Positions 6,535 to 12,529 of a DNA stretch of 19,305 nt are shown one piece after another (the first letter of the stretch is position 1; each line of letters starts with the position of its first letter). The notes below the pieces were generated by a model. It was given only the letters and a program-made list of their open reading frames with translations, did no database searches and was not told where the DNA came from. The stretch spans positions 1 through 19,305 of the forward strand of contig DEKJ01000052.1 in the NCBI GenBank assembly GCA_002353825.1, read 5' to 3'. This stretch comes from Prevotella sp. UBA2725 (GTDB lineage Bacteria > Bacteroidota > Bacteroidia > Bacteroidales > Bacteroidaceae). The position numbers and the translations under genes are program-made.

Positions 6535-6568
6535 TAGGCATCAAACCAATACATAAAGCAGAAAAGAT

Positions 6569-6886
6569 ATGATACTATCCACAACACCGACCATTGAAGG
6601 TCATCCAATCCATGAATATAAAGGCATCGTCACAGGTGAAACAATCATCGGTGCCAACTTTATGAAAGATTTCTTTGCTGGCATCCGTGATATTATCGGC
6701 GGCCGTTCAGGCAGCTACGAGAAAGTACTTCGCGAGGCAAAAGACACGGCACTTAGCGAGATGCAGGAACGTGCCAGTCAATTGGGCGCCAACGCCATCG
6801 TCGGTATAGACATCGACTATGAGACAGTCGGTCAAAGCGGCTCTATGCTCATGGTAGCAGTAAGCGGTACGGCAGTCATCATCTAA
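6569..6886 (+). CDS. YbjQ/UPF0145 family protein (heavy-metal-binding domain)
   Basis: At 105 residues this matches the full length of the UPF0145/YbjQ family, small beta-alpha proteins that assemble into pentamers. A heavy-metal-binding role has been proposed but is not firmly shown. Family features are the N-terminal TTPTIEGHPIHEYKGIVTGE, then IGANFMKDFFAGIRDIIGGRSGSYEKVL, ALSEMQERASQLGANAIVGIDIDYE, and the C-terminal strand LMVAVSGTAVII. It is the first gene of a tightly packed set of four (gaps of 5, 7 and 7 bases), transcribed from the -7 box at 6527-6534. Confidence 0.93.
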   Translation: MILSTTPTIEGHPIHEYKGIVTGETIIGANFMKDFFAGIRDIIGGRSGSYEKVLREAKDTALSEMQERASQLGANAIVGIDIDYETVGQSGSMLMVAVSGTAVII

Positions 6887-6891
6887 TTAGT

Positions 6892-7152
6892 ATGGTCAAC
6901 GAAGCATTACAGACAGCGCTCAAGGCACTTCAAGGACAGATCGCGATTGCAGAGAATACTTTGAAACTCTACCGTTCCAAACTTGAAGCCCTGGAGAAAG
7001 CTGGCAAGAAGGATTCTGCCGAATATCGACAGACAATGGACCGTACCAACTCACTCCAGGCTCTCATAGATCATTATCGTTCCATCTATGAAGAACGTAA
7101 GGAGCTACTGGATACGCCAACGATTAAAAAGCGGAAGAGAACCAAGCATTGA
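6892..7152 (+). CDS. Small coiled-coil hypothetical protein (86 aa)
   Basis: I do not recognise this 86-residue protein by family. Residues 1-70 are almost wholly helix-forming, with heptad-like spacing of Leu, Ile and Ala (ALQTALKALQGQIAIAENTLKLY, then KLEALEKAG), so a two-helix coiled-coil hairpin is likely. The C-terminus KKRKRTKH is strongly basic and could touch nucleic acid or membrane. There is no signal peptide or membrane segment. The start lies 5 bases after the YbjQ stop and the gene ends 7 bases before alkD, so translation within the same operon is likely. Confidence 0.75.
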   Translation: MVNEALQTALKALQGQIAIAENTLKLYRSKLEALEKAGKKDSAEYRQTMDRTNSLQALIDHYRSIYEERKELLDTPTIKKRKRTKH

Positions 7153-7159
7153 ATAAGCC

Positions 7160-7909
7160 ATGACAGTAGAATCAATCCTTTCAGAGTTGGAGGCGTATGC
7201 CAATCCTGTAAGAAAGGAGCATAATGCTTCTTTCTTTAAGTCTGGGAAGGGCGAGTATGCCGAGGGCGACCAGTTCGTCGGCGTCTCCGTTCCTGATGTC
7301 CGTAAAGTCGTTGCAAATCATTTGGATGCTTCGCTTGAAGACATCGACAGTCTGCTGCAGTCACCCTTTCATGAGGTTCGCCTTGCCGGAATCTTCATCC
7401 TCGTCGGACAGATGGAGCAGACTGAGAAGCGTTCATGGAGTAAGACCCATTCACCGGAGGAAACAGAAGAAACAAGGCGGAAGATCTATGAGTTCTATCT
7501 GAGCCATACTGCTGCTGTCAATAACTGGGACTTAGTTGATGGTTCAGCTCCTTATATTGTCGGTTCCTATCTTATAGACAAAGACCGCAAGCCGCTCTAT
7601 CACCTTGCGCATAGCAAGAACCTATGGGAGCAGCGCATTGCCATCATTTCCACCTATGCTTTCATCCGTAAGGGCGACACTGCCGACACTTACGCCATAG
7701 CCACTCTCCTACTCCATCATCCTCACGACCTCATTCATAAAGCGGTAGGCTGGATGTTACGGGAAGCTGGGAAACGTGACCTTGCTGGTCTTACTTTCTT
7801 CCTCGACCAACATGCCGCTGAGATGCCACGTACTATGCTCCGCTACAGTCTTGAGAAGTTATCGACCGAAAAGCGGAAGCATTACATGGAGATGAAACAG
7901 CAATCATAG
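7160..7909 (+). CDS. alkD: DNA alkylation repair protein, AlkD-type DNA glycosylase
   Basis: The 249-residue protein is an all-helical HEAT-like repeat protein of the AlkD/AlkC family. These enzymes cut alkylated purines such as 3- and 7-methyl bases from DNA without flipping the base. Seen are FKSGKGEYAEGDQFVGVSVPDVRKV near the start, HEVRLAGIFILV, the core motif VNNWDLVDGSAPYIVG (Trp123, Asp127) and NLWEQRIAIISTYAFIR (Arg159), then KAVGWMLREAGKRD (Trp198). Trp123/Asp127, Arg159 and Trp198 fit the active-site Trp109/Asp113, Arg148 and Trp187 of Bacillus cereus AlkD in relative spacing. The protein is therefore probably active. It is the third gene of the YbjQ operon. Confidence 0.92.
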   Translation: MTVESILSELEAYANPVRKEHNASFFKSGKGEYAEGDQFVGVSVPDVRKVVANHLDASLEDIDSLLQSPFHEVRLAGIFILVGQMEQTEKRSWSKTHSPEETEETRRKIYEFYLSHTAAVNNWDLVDGSAPYIVGSYLIDKDRKPLYHLAHSKNLWEQRIAIISTYAFIRKGDTADTYAIATLLLHHPHDLIHKAVGWMLREAGKRDLAGLTFFLDQHAAEMPRTMLRYSLEKLSTEKRKHYMEMKQQS

Positions 7910-7916
7910 TAAAGGC

Positions 7917-8147
7917 ATGAAATACGAGGATGTCTGGCAGCTTCAAGACCAGATAACAGCTGCTGTCAATGCATTGGGATATAGTATTTGGGATCTCCAC
8001 TTTGAAAGGGCTTCTTTCGTCTTTCGCTTGGAGCTCAACGAAAAAGTGGAAGAAGAGAAACTATCCGTTCTCCTCTCCCACTTACCTATGTCAGCCGATT
8101 ATGAGGGTGAAGATGTGCATGGCTCAGTCTTCACGCTCTATGCATAA
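7917..8147 (+). CDS. Small hypothetical protein (76 aa), last gene of the alkD operon
   Basis: This 76-residue acidic protein is not recognised. A helix MKYEDVWQLQDQITAAVNALGY is followed by IWDLHFERASFVFRLELNEK, two likely beta strands, then a second helix and a strand EDVHGSVFTLYA. The alternation suggests a small alpha-beta domain. No cysteines, signal peptide or membrane segment are seen. It starts 7 bases after alkD and ends 5 bases before the convergent metallo-beta-lactamase gene, which supports it as a real operon member rather than a chance frame. Confidence 0.7.
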   Translation: MKYEDVWQLQDQITAAVNALGYSIWDLHFERASFVFRLELNEKVEEEKLSVLLSHLPMSADYEGEDVHGSVFTLYA

Positions 8148-8152
8148 GGCAA

Positions 8153-9334
8153 TTACTCCAATGTAAGTTTACCTTTCATATTGTAGAATTTTCCGTCTGG
8201 TGCAGCAATGTTTGTCCAGACAGTGCCTGTATTATAGTTCTGCACATGTACGACATTCGACTTTGTTGAGTTGGGCTCCGACCAATAGACCATATAGACA
8301 TAGGGCGACACTTCTACAACCGTCGTAATAACATTATCGGTCAAGCCTTTGTATCCGCCATTCAGCCCAAGGAACGTCATGTGATGCGCATCCTTGAAAG
8401 AATTTCTGAACGCGAAGGCTCCGAAATCCACTTTGATGCTTCTGCCTACAGCAGGATAGAGGTTGAAAGTCTTCCACTCCGCCTCGCCTTTGAAGACCTT
8501 TGCACCAAGAGCAAGCGAGCTTTCACCAGGAAGAGTAGGATAAACAGACTTCATAGCTTCAATGACACCATCAGCATGCTCGTTATTCTTCAAGACTGAG
8601 GTGAAGTCTGCCAAATACTTGTCAATGATATCCAAGTTAGACGGAGAGAAATCACGGATCGCGAAATGAGAAGGAATAACCTGAGCTGGCTGCAAAGCCT
8701 TCATGTCAGCCAATGCCTGCCGCCATTGCTCAATGCCTTTTATTGTCTTTGTATCAGCCATCCACAGGTGTCCACCCGTAGAGACATAGATACCGCCGAG
8801 CACTGTCTTCAGAGAAGGGATCCACAGATAGCTGTGCGCAGGATCATCCTTGCGCTGCTTGATCTCAATCCTGTTGCCTTCAAGATCGGGAATGGTATCT
8901 GTCGTCTCTGGAACGATGATACTGTCAGGCGCATCGGCTCCAAGCTGTTCCTTCCAGGTATTGATCTTGGAATCTTTCGATACCTCAATCATATAAGCCG
9001 TCTGTGGCGTGGAGATAATCTTTGCCTCGGGGAATGCCTTGTGAAGGACATCCAAGCCGAAATAATAGTCAGGATCGTAATGAGAGATGTAAATCGTCTT
9101 GAGGTTCTTCTTCAAGCCTTTAATCTCCTTGACGAGTTCCTCGGCATATTCCTTCTGAAACTGTCCGTCAATAAGCATGGCATCTTTCTTGCCATACACA
9201 ATGGTAGAAGCCACATCAAAGATAGCATCTTTTCCTGGAGTATAAACCTTCAGACTCAATGCCGGCGATTTGGCATTGGCTACAAAAGAGACAAGCACGA
9301 GCGCGAAAGCTACCAATAGATTCTTTATATTCAT
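8153..9334 (-). CDS. Exported metallo-beta-lactamase-fold protein with MoaF-like C-terminal domain
   Basis: A signal peptide (residues 1-21, ending FVANA) leads into a metallo-beta-lactamase-fold domain (about 25-240) and a second domain (about 290-393). The usual H-x-H-x-D-H is HYDPDY: His85 and Asp89 stay, while the second and third positions are Asp87 and Tyr90. Further candidate ligands are His167 (DPAHSYLW) and His223 (PSHF). The usual metal-bridging Asp in the LGGIYVSTGGHLW loop appears replaced. The C-terminal part, FLGLNGGYKGLTDNVITTVVEVSPYVYMVYWSE and the strands after it, looks like the MoaF-type calycin fold. Metal content and reaction cannot be predicted. It lies 39 bases after the NAD(P)H-binding reductase gene on the same strand, probably the second gene of its operon. 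Confidence 0.82.
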   Translation of the reverse strand: MNIKNLLVAFALVLVSFVANAKSPALSLKVYTPGKDAIFDVASTIVYGKKDAMLIDGQFQKEYAEELVKEIKGLKKNLKTIYISHYDPDYYFGLDVLHKAFPEAKIISTPQTAYMIEVSKDSKINTWKEQLGADAPDSIIVPETTDTIPDLEGNRIEIKQRKDDPAHSYLWIPSLKTVLGGIYVSTGGHLWMADTKTIKGIEQWRQALADMKALQPAQVIPSHFAIRDFSPSNLDIIDKYLADFTSVLKNNEHADGVIEAMKSVYPTLPGESSLALGAKVFKGEAEWKTFNLYPAVGRSIKVDFGAFAFRNSFKDAHHMTFLGLNGGYKGLTDNVITTVVEVSPYVYMVYWSEPNSTKSNVVHVQNYNTGTVWTNIAAPDGKFYNMKGKLTLE

Positions 9335-9373
9335 TGTCTACTATTATAAGTCAAAAACTCAAAACAAAGGAAC

Positions 9374-10024
9374 TCAATATCCAATCGTGAAACGCTCCTT
9401 ATGATGGGCAGGCTTCTCTAACTCATCCACCATAGCCACGGCATAGTCCTTCACAGAAATGTGGCTCTTGCCATCGGCATCAAAGAGCATGTCGTCCTTG
9501 CCTAAGCGGAACTTACCTGTGCGCGGTCCATCAGCATCAAACTCACCGGCGGGAGAGAAGAACACCCAGTCGATATCATTCTCCTTGGTGAGGATGTTGA
9601 GATATACATATGCGAGGGAGATAACACCATTCATGATCTCTGCAGGAAAACCATCCGTCTCGAGCGCGCGCAGACCGTGAGCGACAAAAAGCGTACCGGC
9701 ACCACCAACAATGAGCAGACGGCCCACACCACTCTTCTTGGTAGCTGCAATTATCTTCTGATAATTAACTACTGTATCCTTCGCAATGTTTGGATTAGTC
9801 CATCCGGGGTTATAAGCCGAGATGATGGCATCCTTACCCTTGGCTATCTCAGCAATGGCATCCACATCAGCAACATCCTCTTTCACAGCTGTGAGGTTGG
9901 CATGTTGGGGAAGCTTGCTTGTATTACGTACCACTGCCGTCACTTTATGACCGCGGTTGAGAAGTTCGTTGAGGATGGCTGAGCCTACGAAACCTGTTGC
10001 GCCGATTAAAACTACGTTCTTCAT
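9374..10024 (-). CDS. NAD(P)H-binding (NmrA/YwnB-like) oxidoreductase
   Basis: This 216-residue single-domain atypical short-chain dehydrogenase (PF13460 type) begins MKNVVLIGATGFVGSAILNELLNRGHKVTAVVRN. That contains the GxTGxxG cofactor loop and the arginine that favours NADPH. Later blocks are VKEDVADVDAIAEIAKGKDAIISAY, RLLIVGGAGTLF, DWVFFSPAGEF and HISVKDYAVAMVDELEKP. No Tyr-x-x-x-Lys catalytic pair is present in classical form, as is usual in this group, which includes reductases and redox-sensing proteins. The leader carries AAAGGAAA. Its promoter region is shared with a divergent HxlR regulator gene, a frequent arrangement in which the regulator controls the reductase (inference). Confidence 0.9.
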   Translation of the reverse strand: MKNVVLIGATGFVGSAILNELLNRGHKVTAVVRNTSKLPQHANLTAVKEDVADVDAIAEIAKGKDAIISAYNPGWTNPNIAKDTVVNYQKIIAATKKSGVGRLLIVGGAGTLFVAHGLRALETDGFPAEIMNGVISLAYVYLNILTKENDIDWVFFSPAGEFDADGPRTGKFRLGKDDMLFDADGKSHISVKDYAVAMVDELEKPAHHKERFTIGY

Positions 10025-10072
10025 TGTCTTTCCTTTCTTTTAATAATGCAGCTGATAAGCAGCCTTGTATGT

Positions 10073-10243
10073 TACTTTTTCGTTTGCAAAAATACGAATC
10101 TTTCTCCAATCCTACAAGAGGTTTCTCTGAGACGTCATAGTTACCAAAAAGTAGGAATTGGATAAATACTACATCTCTAAAATTAAGTTTAATAAGTCTT
10201 AACTATATAACTATTATTCCTTTGGTTACTTTTAGCTACTTTT
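10073..10243. promoter_or_regulatory. Four TACTTTT-type sites in the HxlR/reductase intergenic region (candidate operators)
   Basis: TACTTTTT occurs at 10073-10080, its reverse complement AAAAAGTA at 10146-10153, and TACTTTT twice at 10227-10233 and 10237-10243 with a 10-base period. The first overlaps the expected start of the reductase transcript. The last overlaps the -7 box of the HxlR gene. The placement suits a regulator that represses both directions. The rest of 10025-10261 is AT-rich with no other clear feature. Confidence 0.45.
10087..10094 (-). promoter_or_regulatory. -7 box (TATTTTTG) for the reductase / metallo-beta-lactamase-fold operon
   Basis: TATTTTTG on the minus strand fits TAnnTTTG and lies 62 bases before the ATG at 10024. 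The leader holds TTAAAAGAAAGGAAA at 10043-10029. Confidence 0.5.
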
Positions 10244-10244
10244 G
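10237..10244 (+). promoter_or_regulatory. -7 box (TACTTTTG) for the HxlR regulator gene
   Basis: TACTTTTG fits TAnnTTTG and ends 17 bases before the ATG at 10262. It coincides with one of the TACTTTT sites. Confidence 0.5.
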
Positions 10245-10261
10245 CAACAAATAAAGGTGCA

Positions 10262-10618
10262 ATGCTCATGCCAAAGAAAGAAATCAATCCCGAATATCTT
10301 ACCTGTCCCATCCGTCAGGTCATCAGTCGCTTTGGCGACAAATGGTCCATGCTCATACTCTATACACTTCACGACAGTGAAAAAGGTGTTATGCGTTTCA
10401 GTGAAATCCACGACCATATGGCTGATTGTTCACAGAAGATGCTGTCGAAAACGCTGAAGGAGCTTCAGAACAGTCATCTTGTGAACCGCAAGGTCTATCC
10501 GGAAGTGCCTCCAAGAGTTGAATATTGGCTCACGGATACTGGCCAGTCACTCATCCCTGCTATGGAAATGCTTATTGGCTGGGCCAAACAACACTTCGAT
10601 GATGTAGTTAAAGCATAA
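10262..10618 (+). CDS. HxlR family winged-helix transcriptional regulator
   Basis: The 118-residue protein is a typical HxlR/DUF24 regulator, a dimeric winged-helix DNA-binding protein. It opens with EYLTCPIRQVISRFGDKWSMLILYTL, the family signature. Cys15 sits where the redox-sensing cysteine of B. subtilis HypR lies. The recognition segment is MRFSEIHDHMADCSQKMLSKTLKELQNSHLV, followed by the wing NRKVYPEVPPRVEYWLTDTG and a dimer helix IPAMEMLIGWAKQHF. Two in-frame starts exist, at 10262 and 10268. The first has AAAGGTG close upstream. Divergence from the reductase gene and the shared TACTTTT sites suggest local control in response to electrophiles or oxidants (inference from the family). Confidence 0.93.
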   Translation: MLMPKKEINPEYLTCPIRQVISRFGDKWSMLILYTLHDSEKGVMRFSEIHDHMADCSQKMLSKTLKELQNSHLVNRKVYPEVPPRVEYWLTDTGQSLIPAMEMLIGWAKQHFDDVVKA

Positions 10619-10658
10619 AGACACTACCATTCCAATGCTGGAATAGGAGTGTCTTTAT
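10618..10658. terminator. Bidirectional terminator hairpin between HxlR and cupin genes
   Basis: AAGACACT (10618-10625) pairs with AGTGTCTT (10648-10655), and an inner stem ATTCCA/TGGAAT extends it. It starts in the HxlR stop codon and lies between two convergent genes. The T content after the stem is modest on both sides. Confidence 0.65.
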
Positions 10659-10684
10659 ATTGTAAATTTATTTACTTTGTCAAA

Positions 10685-11014
10685 CTATGCAGATATCACT
10701 GACAGCAAGACTGTGAAACGCTTGTTGGCATGCAGGCTGTGCTTGGCATAGGCCGGCACTACGAGCAACTGTCCCTCATGCGGATTGTAGACCTGATCGT
10801 CAATGATCACCTCTGCCTCACCATCGAGAACATAGAGCGTAGCTTGGTAAGGAACGCTATGCTCGGCAATGTCCGTTCCGGCATCCGCAGCCTTCAGTTC
10901 AACGCCTCCGCCCTTGACGAATGTCACCATCTTCTCAACGACCTCTCCCGGCTTATAGTCAATCAGACTCTTGTAGTCGAACACCTTCTTTGTCTCAATT
11001 CCTTTTGTATCCAT
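10685..11014 (-). CDS. Small cupin domain protein
   Basis: A 109-residue single-cupin protein. The first cupin motif is HSVPYQATLYVLDGEAEVII (52-71), with IAEH just before it, and the second is GQLLVVPAYAKHSLHANKRFTVLLS (81-105). His52 and His92/His95 are possible metal ligands, but the full G(X)5HXH(X)3-4E(X)6G pattern is not complete, so activity is uncertain. Many such short cupins bind small ligands or act as sensors. The start at 11014 (MDTKGIETKKVFDY) was chosen because the long in-frame extension to 11143 has no cupin-like content. No clear promoter box was found upstream. Confidence 0.85.
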   Translation of the reverse strand: MDTKGIETKKVFDYKSLIDYKPGEVVEKMVTFVKGGGVELKAADAGTDIAEHSVPYQATLYVLDGEAEVIIDDQVYNPHEGQLLVVPAYAKHSLHANKRFTVLLSVISA

Positions 11015-11180
11015 AGTCGTAATATTTATGTGGTTATTTTCTACTATGGACAGTGCAAACGCTGTTCCAACGGCATATTGCACAATATCAGGGTAACACA
11101 TGTTATCATCTTCCATCTCCCTATCATAATAACGAGGACACATATGTCATTTTAGGTCATTCTCTGCAAAGTTCTGTCTC

Positions 11181-11268
11181 ATCGTTTGTCGTTCGTCAGC
11201 AGATCTGCCTTCGAACATCAGCCGATTGTTCGTCGAACGTCAGTCAATCGTTCGCCGTACGTGGGACA
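11181..11268 (+). repeat. Array of four 22-bp imperfect tandem repeats with palindromic core
   Basis: Units run 11181-11202, 11203-11224, 11225-11246 and 11247-11268 without gaps. Each begins AT and carries a core close to GTTCGTCGAAC, a near-perfect palindrome present intact in the third unit. The next part is usually GTCAG or a variant. A related array in reverse orientation lies at 18585-18672. Confidence 0.7.
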
Positions 11269-11346
11269 ATGACGAGCCGCTTAGAGCATAGGGGAAATCC
11301 CCGGCAACGAATAGGGAAAATACACAGTCGAAATAGGAGAATCAAC

Positions 11347-11377
11347 TTGTCACGTCATCATCTTCTTCGTAACTTTG
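11347..11377 (+). promoter_or_regulatory. Promoter of the secreted Asn/Arg-rich protein gene
   Basis: TTGT at 11347-11350 and TAACTTTG at 11370-11377 fit the Bacteroidetes -33 and -7 boxes with a 19-base spacer. It is one of the best promoters in the window. It leaves a leader of about 80 bases to the start at 11465, or more if a later start is used. Confidence 0.65.
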
Positions 11378-11464
11378 CAAACAGAAAAGATACAGAAGTA
11401 GTCGCTTATCAATGGCGATACGAAGTATCAACAAAAGATGTCGAACCATTTAAACGTTACGATT

Positions 11465-12316
11465 ATGAAAAGATTTGCAAACGAGAGCAAAGAAAGCTCG
11501 CTTTCAATTTGCCGAGTGCAGCTATCTTTATCCAAGACTATAAAGATGATAATGATAGCAGTGATGATGACAATAGTCACCTCCGCTTCCGCAATGACAT
11601 ACAGCAAGGCTAAAGATCAGGCATTGTTCCTTGCCGACAAGATGGCTTATGAGTTGAACCTCACCGATGAGCAATATGAGGCTGCCTATGAGATCAACCT
11701 CGACTACCTCATGGCAGTCAACGACTACAATGACCTCTACGGCTATTACTGGACGCTCCGTAACGAGGAGCTCCAGAGCATTCTCTTTTCCTGGCAGTAC
11801 AACGCCTATGTAGCAGCGACGTATTTCTACCGTCCTGTCTATTGGTCCAACAACAGTTGGGTGTGGCGCATATACACCCGCTACGCTCCTACCAAGTTCT
11901 ATGAGCCCCGCCCGAAAGTCTATGTGACCTATCGCGGTGGCAACAACAGAAATTTCTACACCTCCCGCACATGGAATGTTCCGTCACGTCCGAACACAAC
12001 AGCAAGACGTGTGGTGAATACCAACAACCGCATCAACAATGTCGGTAACCGTACATTCGGCAACCTCACCAACGACCGCATCAGTTTCAGCCAGAACAAC
12101 ACTCGCACGGTGAACATTCAGAACAATCGCCAAGCCTCGCAGTCTCGTCCGACAATGCAATCCATGGACAATAACCGCACATTCGGTAGCCGTCAGGCAG
12201 ACTCTATCTTTGGCAACCACCAGGCAACGACAAGCTTTGGCGCTCGTCAGACTTCAGCTCCTGCCAAAATGGTAGCCAGTAATGGAAACGCAAGCGGCAA
12301 GTTTGGTCGTCGTTGA
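11465..12316 (+). CDS. Secreted protein with Spy-like helical part and Asn/Arg/Gln-rich tail
   Basis: The protein has an export signal whose hydrophobic core is MIMIAVMMTIVTSASA. The start is uncertain: ATG 11465 gives 283 residues with a long charged lead, while GTG 11516 or ATG 11546 would give a more normal signal. After cleavage comes a helical region (KAKDQALFLADKMAYELNLTDEQYEAAYEINLDYL) resembling Spy/CpxP-type LTxxQ chaperones and a family I know only as hypothetical in Bacteroidales. Next is an aromatic-rich stretch (YFYRPVYW, RIYTRYAPTKFYEPRPKVYVTYRGG). The last 120 residues are low complexity, rich in Asn, Arg, Gln, Ser and Thr, with repeated NRTFGN, TFGSRQ, FGNHQ and FGARQ units and no acidic clusters. 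Role unknown, probably periplasmic or surface. Confidence 0.8.
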   Translation: MKRFANESKESSLSICRVQLSLSKTIKMIMIAVMMTIVTSASAMTYSKAKDQALFLADKMAYELNLTDEQYEAAYEINLDYLMAVNDYNDLYGYYWTLRNEELQSILFSWQYNAYVAATYFYRPVYWSNNSWVWRIYTRYAPTKFYEPRPKVYVTYRGGNNRNFYTSRTWNVPSRPNTTARRVVNTNNRINNVGNRTFGNLTNDRISFSQNNTRTVNIQNNRQASQSRPTMQSMDNNRTFGSRQADSIFGNHQATTSFGARQTSAPAKMVASNGNASGKFGRR

Positions 12317-12341
12317 AACTAATTTCATACATTATTAGATT

Positions 12342-12405
12342 CCGACAGCAGTCGGGCATGTTGAAAGCCGAAGAAGTCATTTTGACTCTCTCCGGCTTTC
12401 ATTTT
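12342..12405 (+). terminator. Tandem terminator hairpins after the secreted protein gene
   Basis: CCGAC/GTCGG (12342-12355) forms a small hairpin with a four-base loop. A stronger one follows: GAAAGCCG (12363-12370) with CGGCTTTC (12393-12400), then ATTTTGATT. The second is the likely intrinsic terminator. Confidence 0.7.
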
Positions 12406-12457
12406 GATTATAGATAGTATACAATAATCAAAAATTTCTCACAAAAGCAACATTCCC

Positions 12458-12489
12458 TTTGTCTTTGTGAGATAATTGCCTTATCTTTG
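12458..12489 (+). promoter_or_regulatory. Promoter of recD2
   Basis: TTTG at 12458-12461 and TATCTTTG at 12482-12489 with a 20-base spacer give a near-ideal Bacteroidetes promoter, 40 bases before the ATG at 12530. Confidence 0.7.
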
Positions 12490-12529
12490 CAAATAGTATC
12501 AGGAACACTGATGCAGTATAAGACAGACA

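Larger units (their letters stand above)
11015..11464. other. 450-base stretch without a gene between cupin and secreted protein
   Basis: This stretch holds an array of four 22-bp imperfect repeats (11181-11268), a small palindrome GGGGAAATCCCC (11291-11302), and a promoter with boxes at 11347-11350 and 11370-11377. Open frames crossing it show no recognisable protein and are interrupted by the repeats, whose 22-bp period is not a multiple of three. Confidence 0.6.

Noticed and set aside
11181..11268. CRISPR array
   Set aside because: The repeats are contiguous with no spacers and diverge between units, and no cas genes are present.
11053..11613. A 186-residue plus-strand open frame across the cupin-secreted protein gap
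   Set aside because: It overlaps the cupin gene start on the opposite strand, the 22-bp array, the promoter and the start of the secreted protein gene in another frame, and its protein has no recognisable features.
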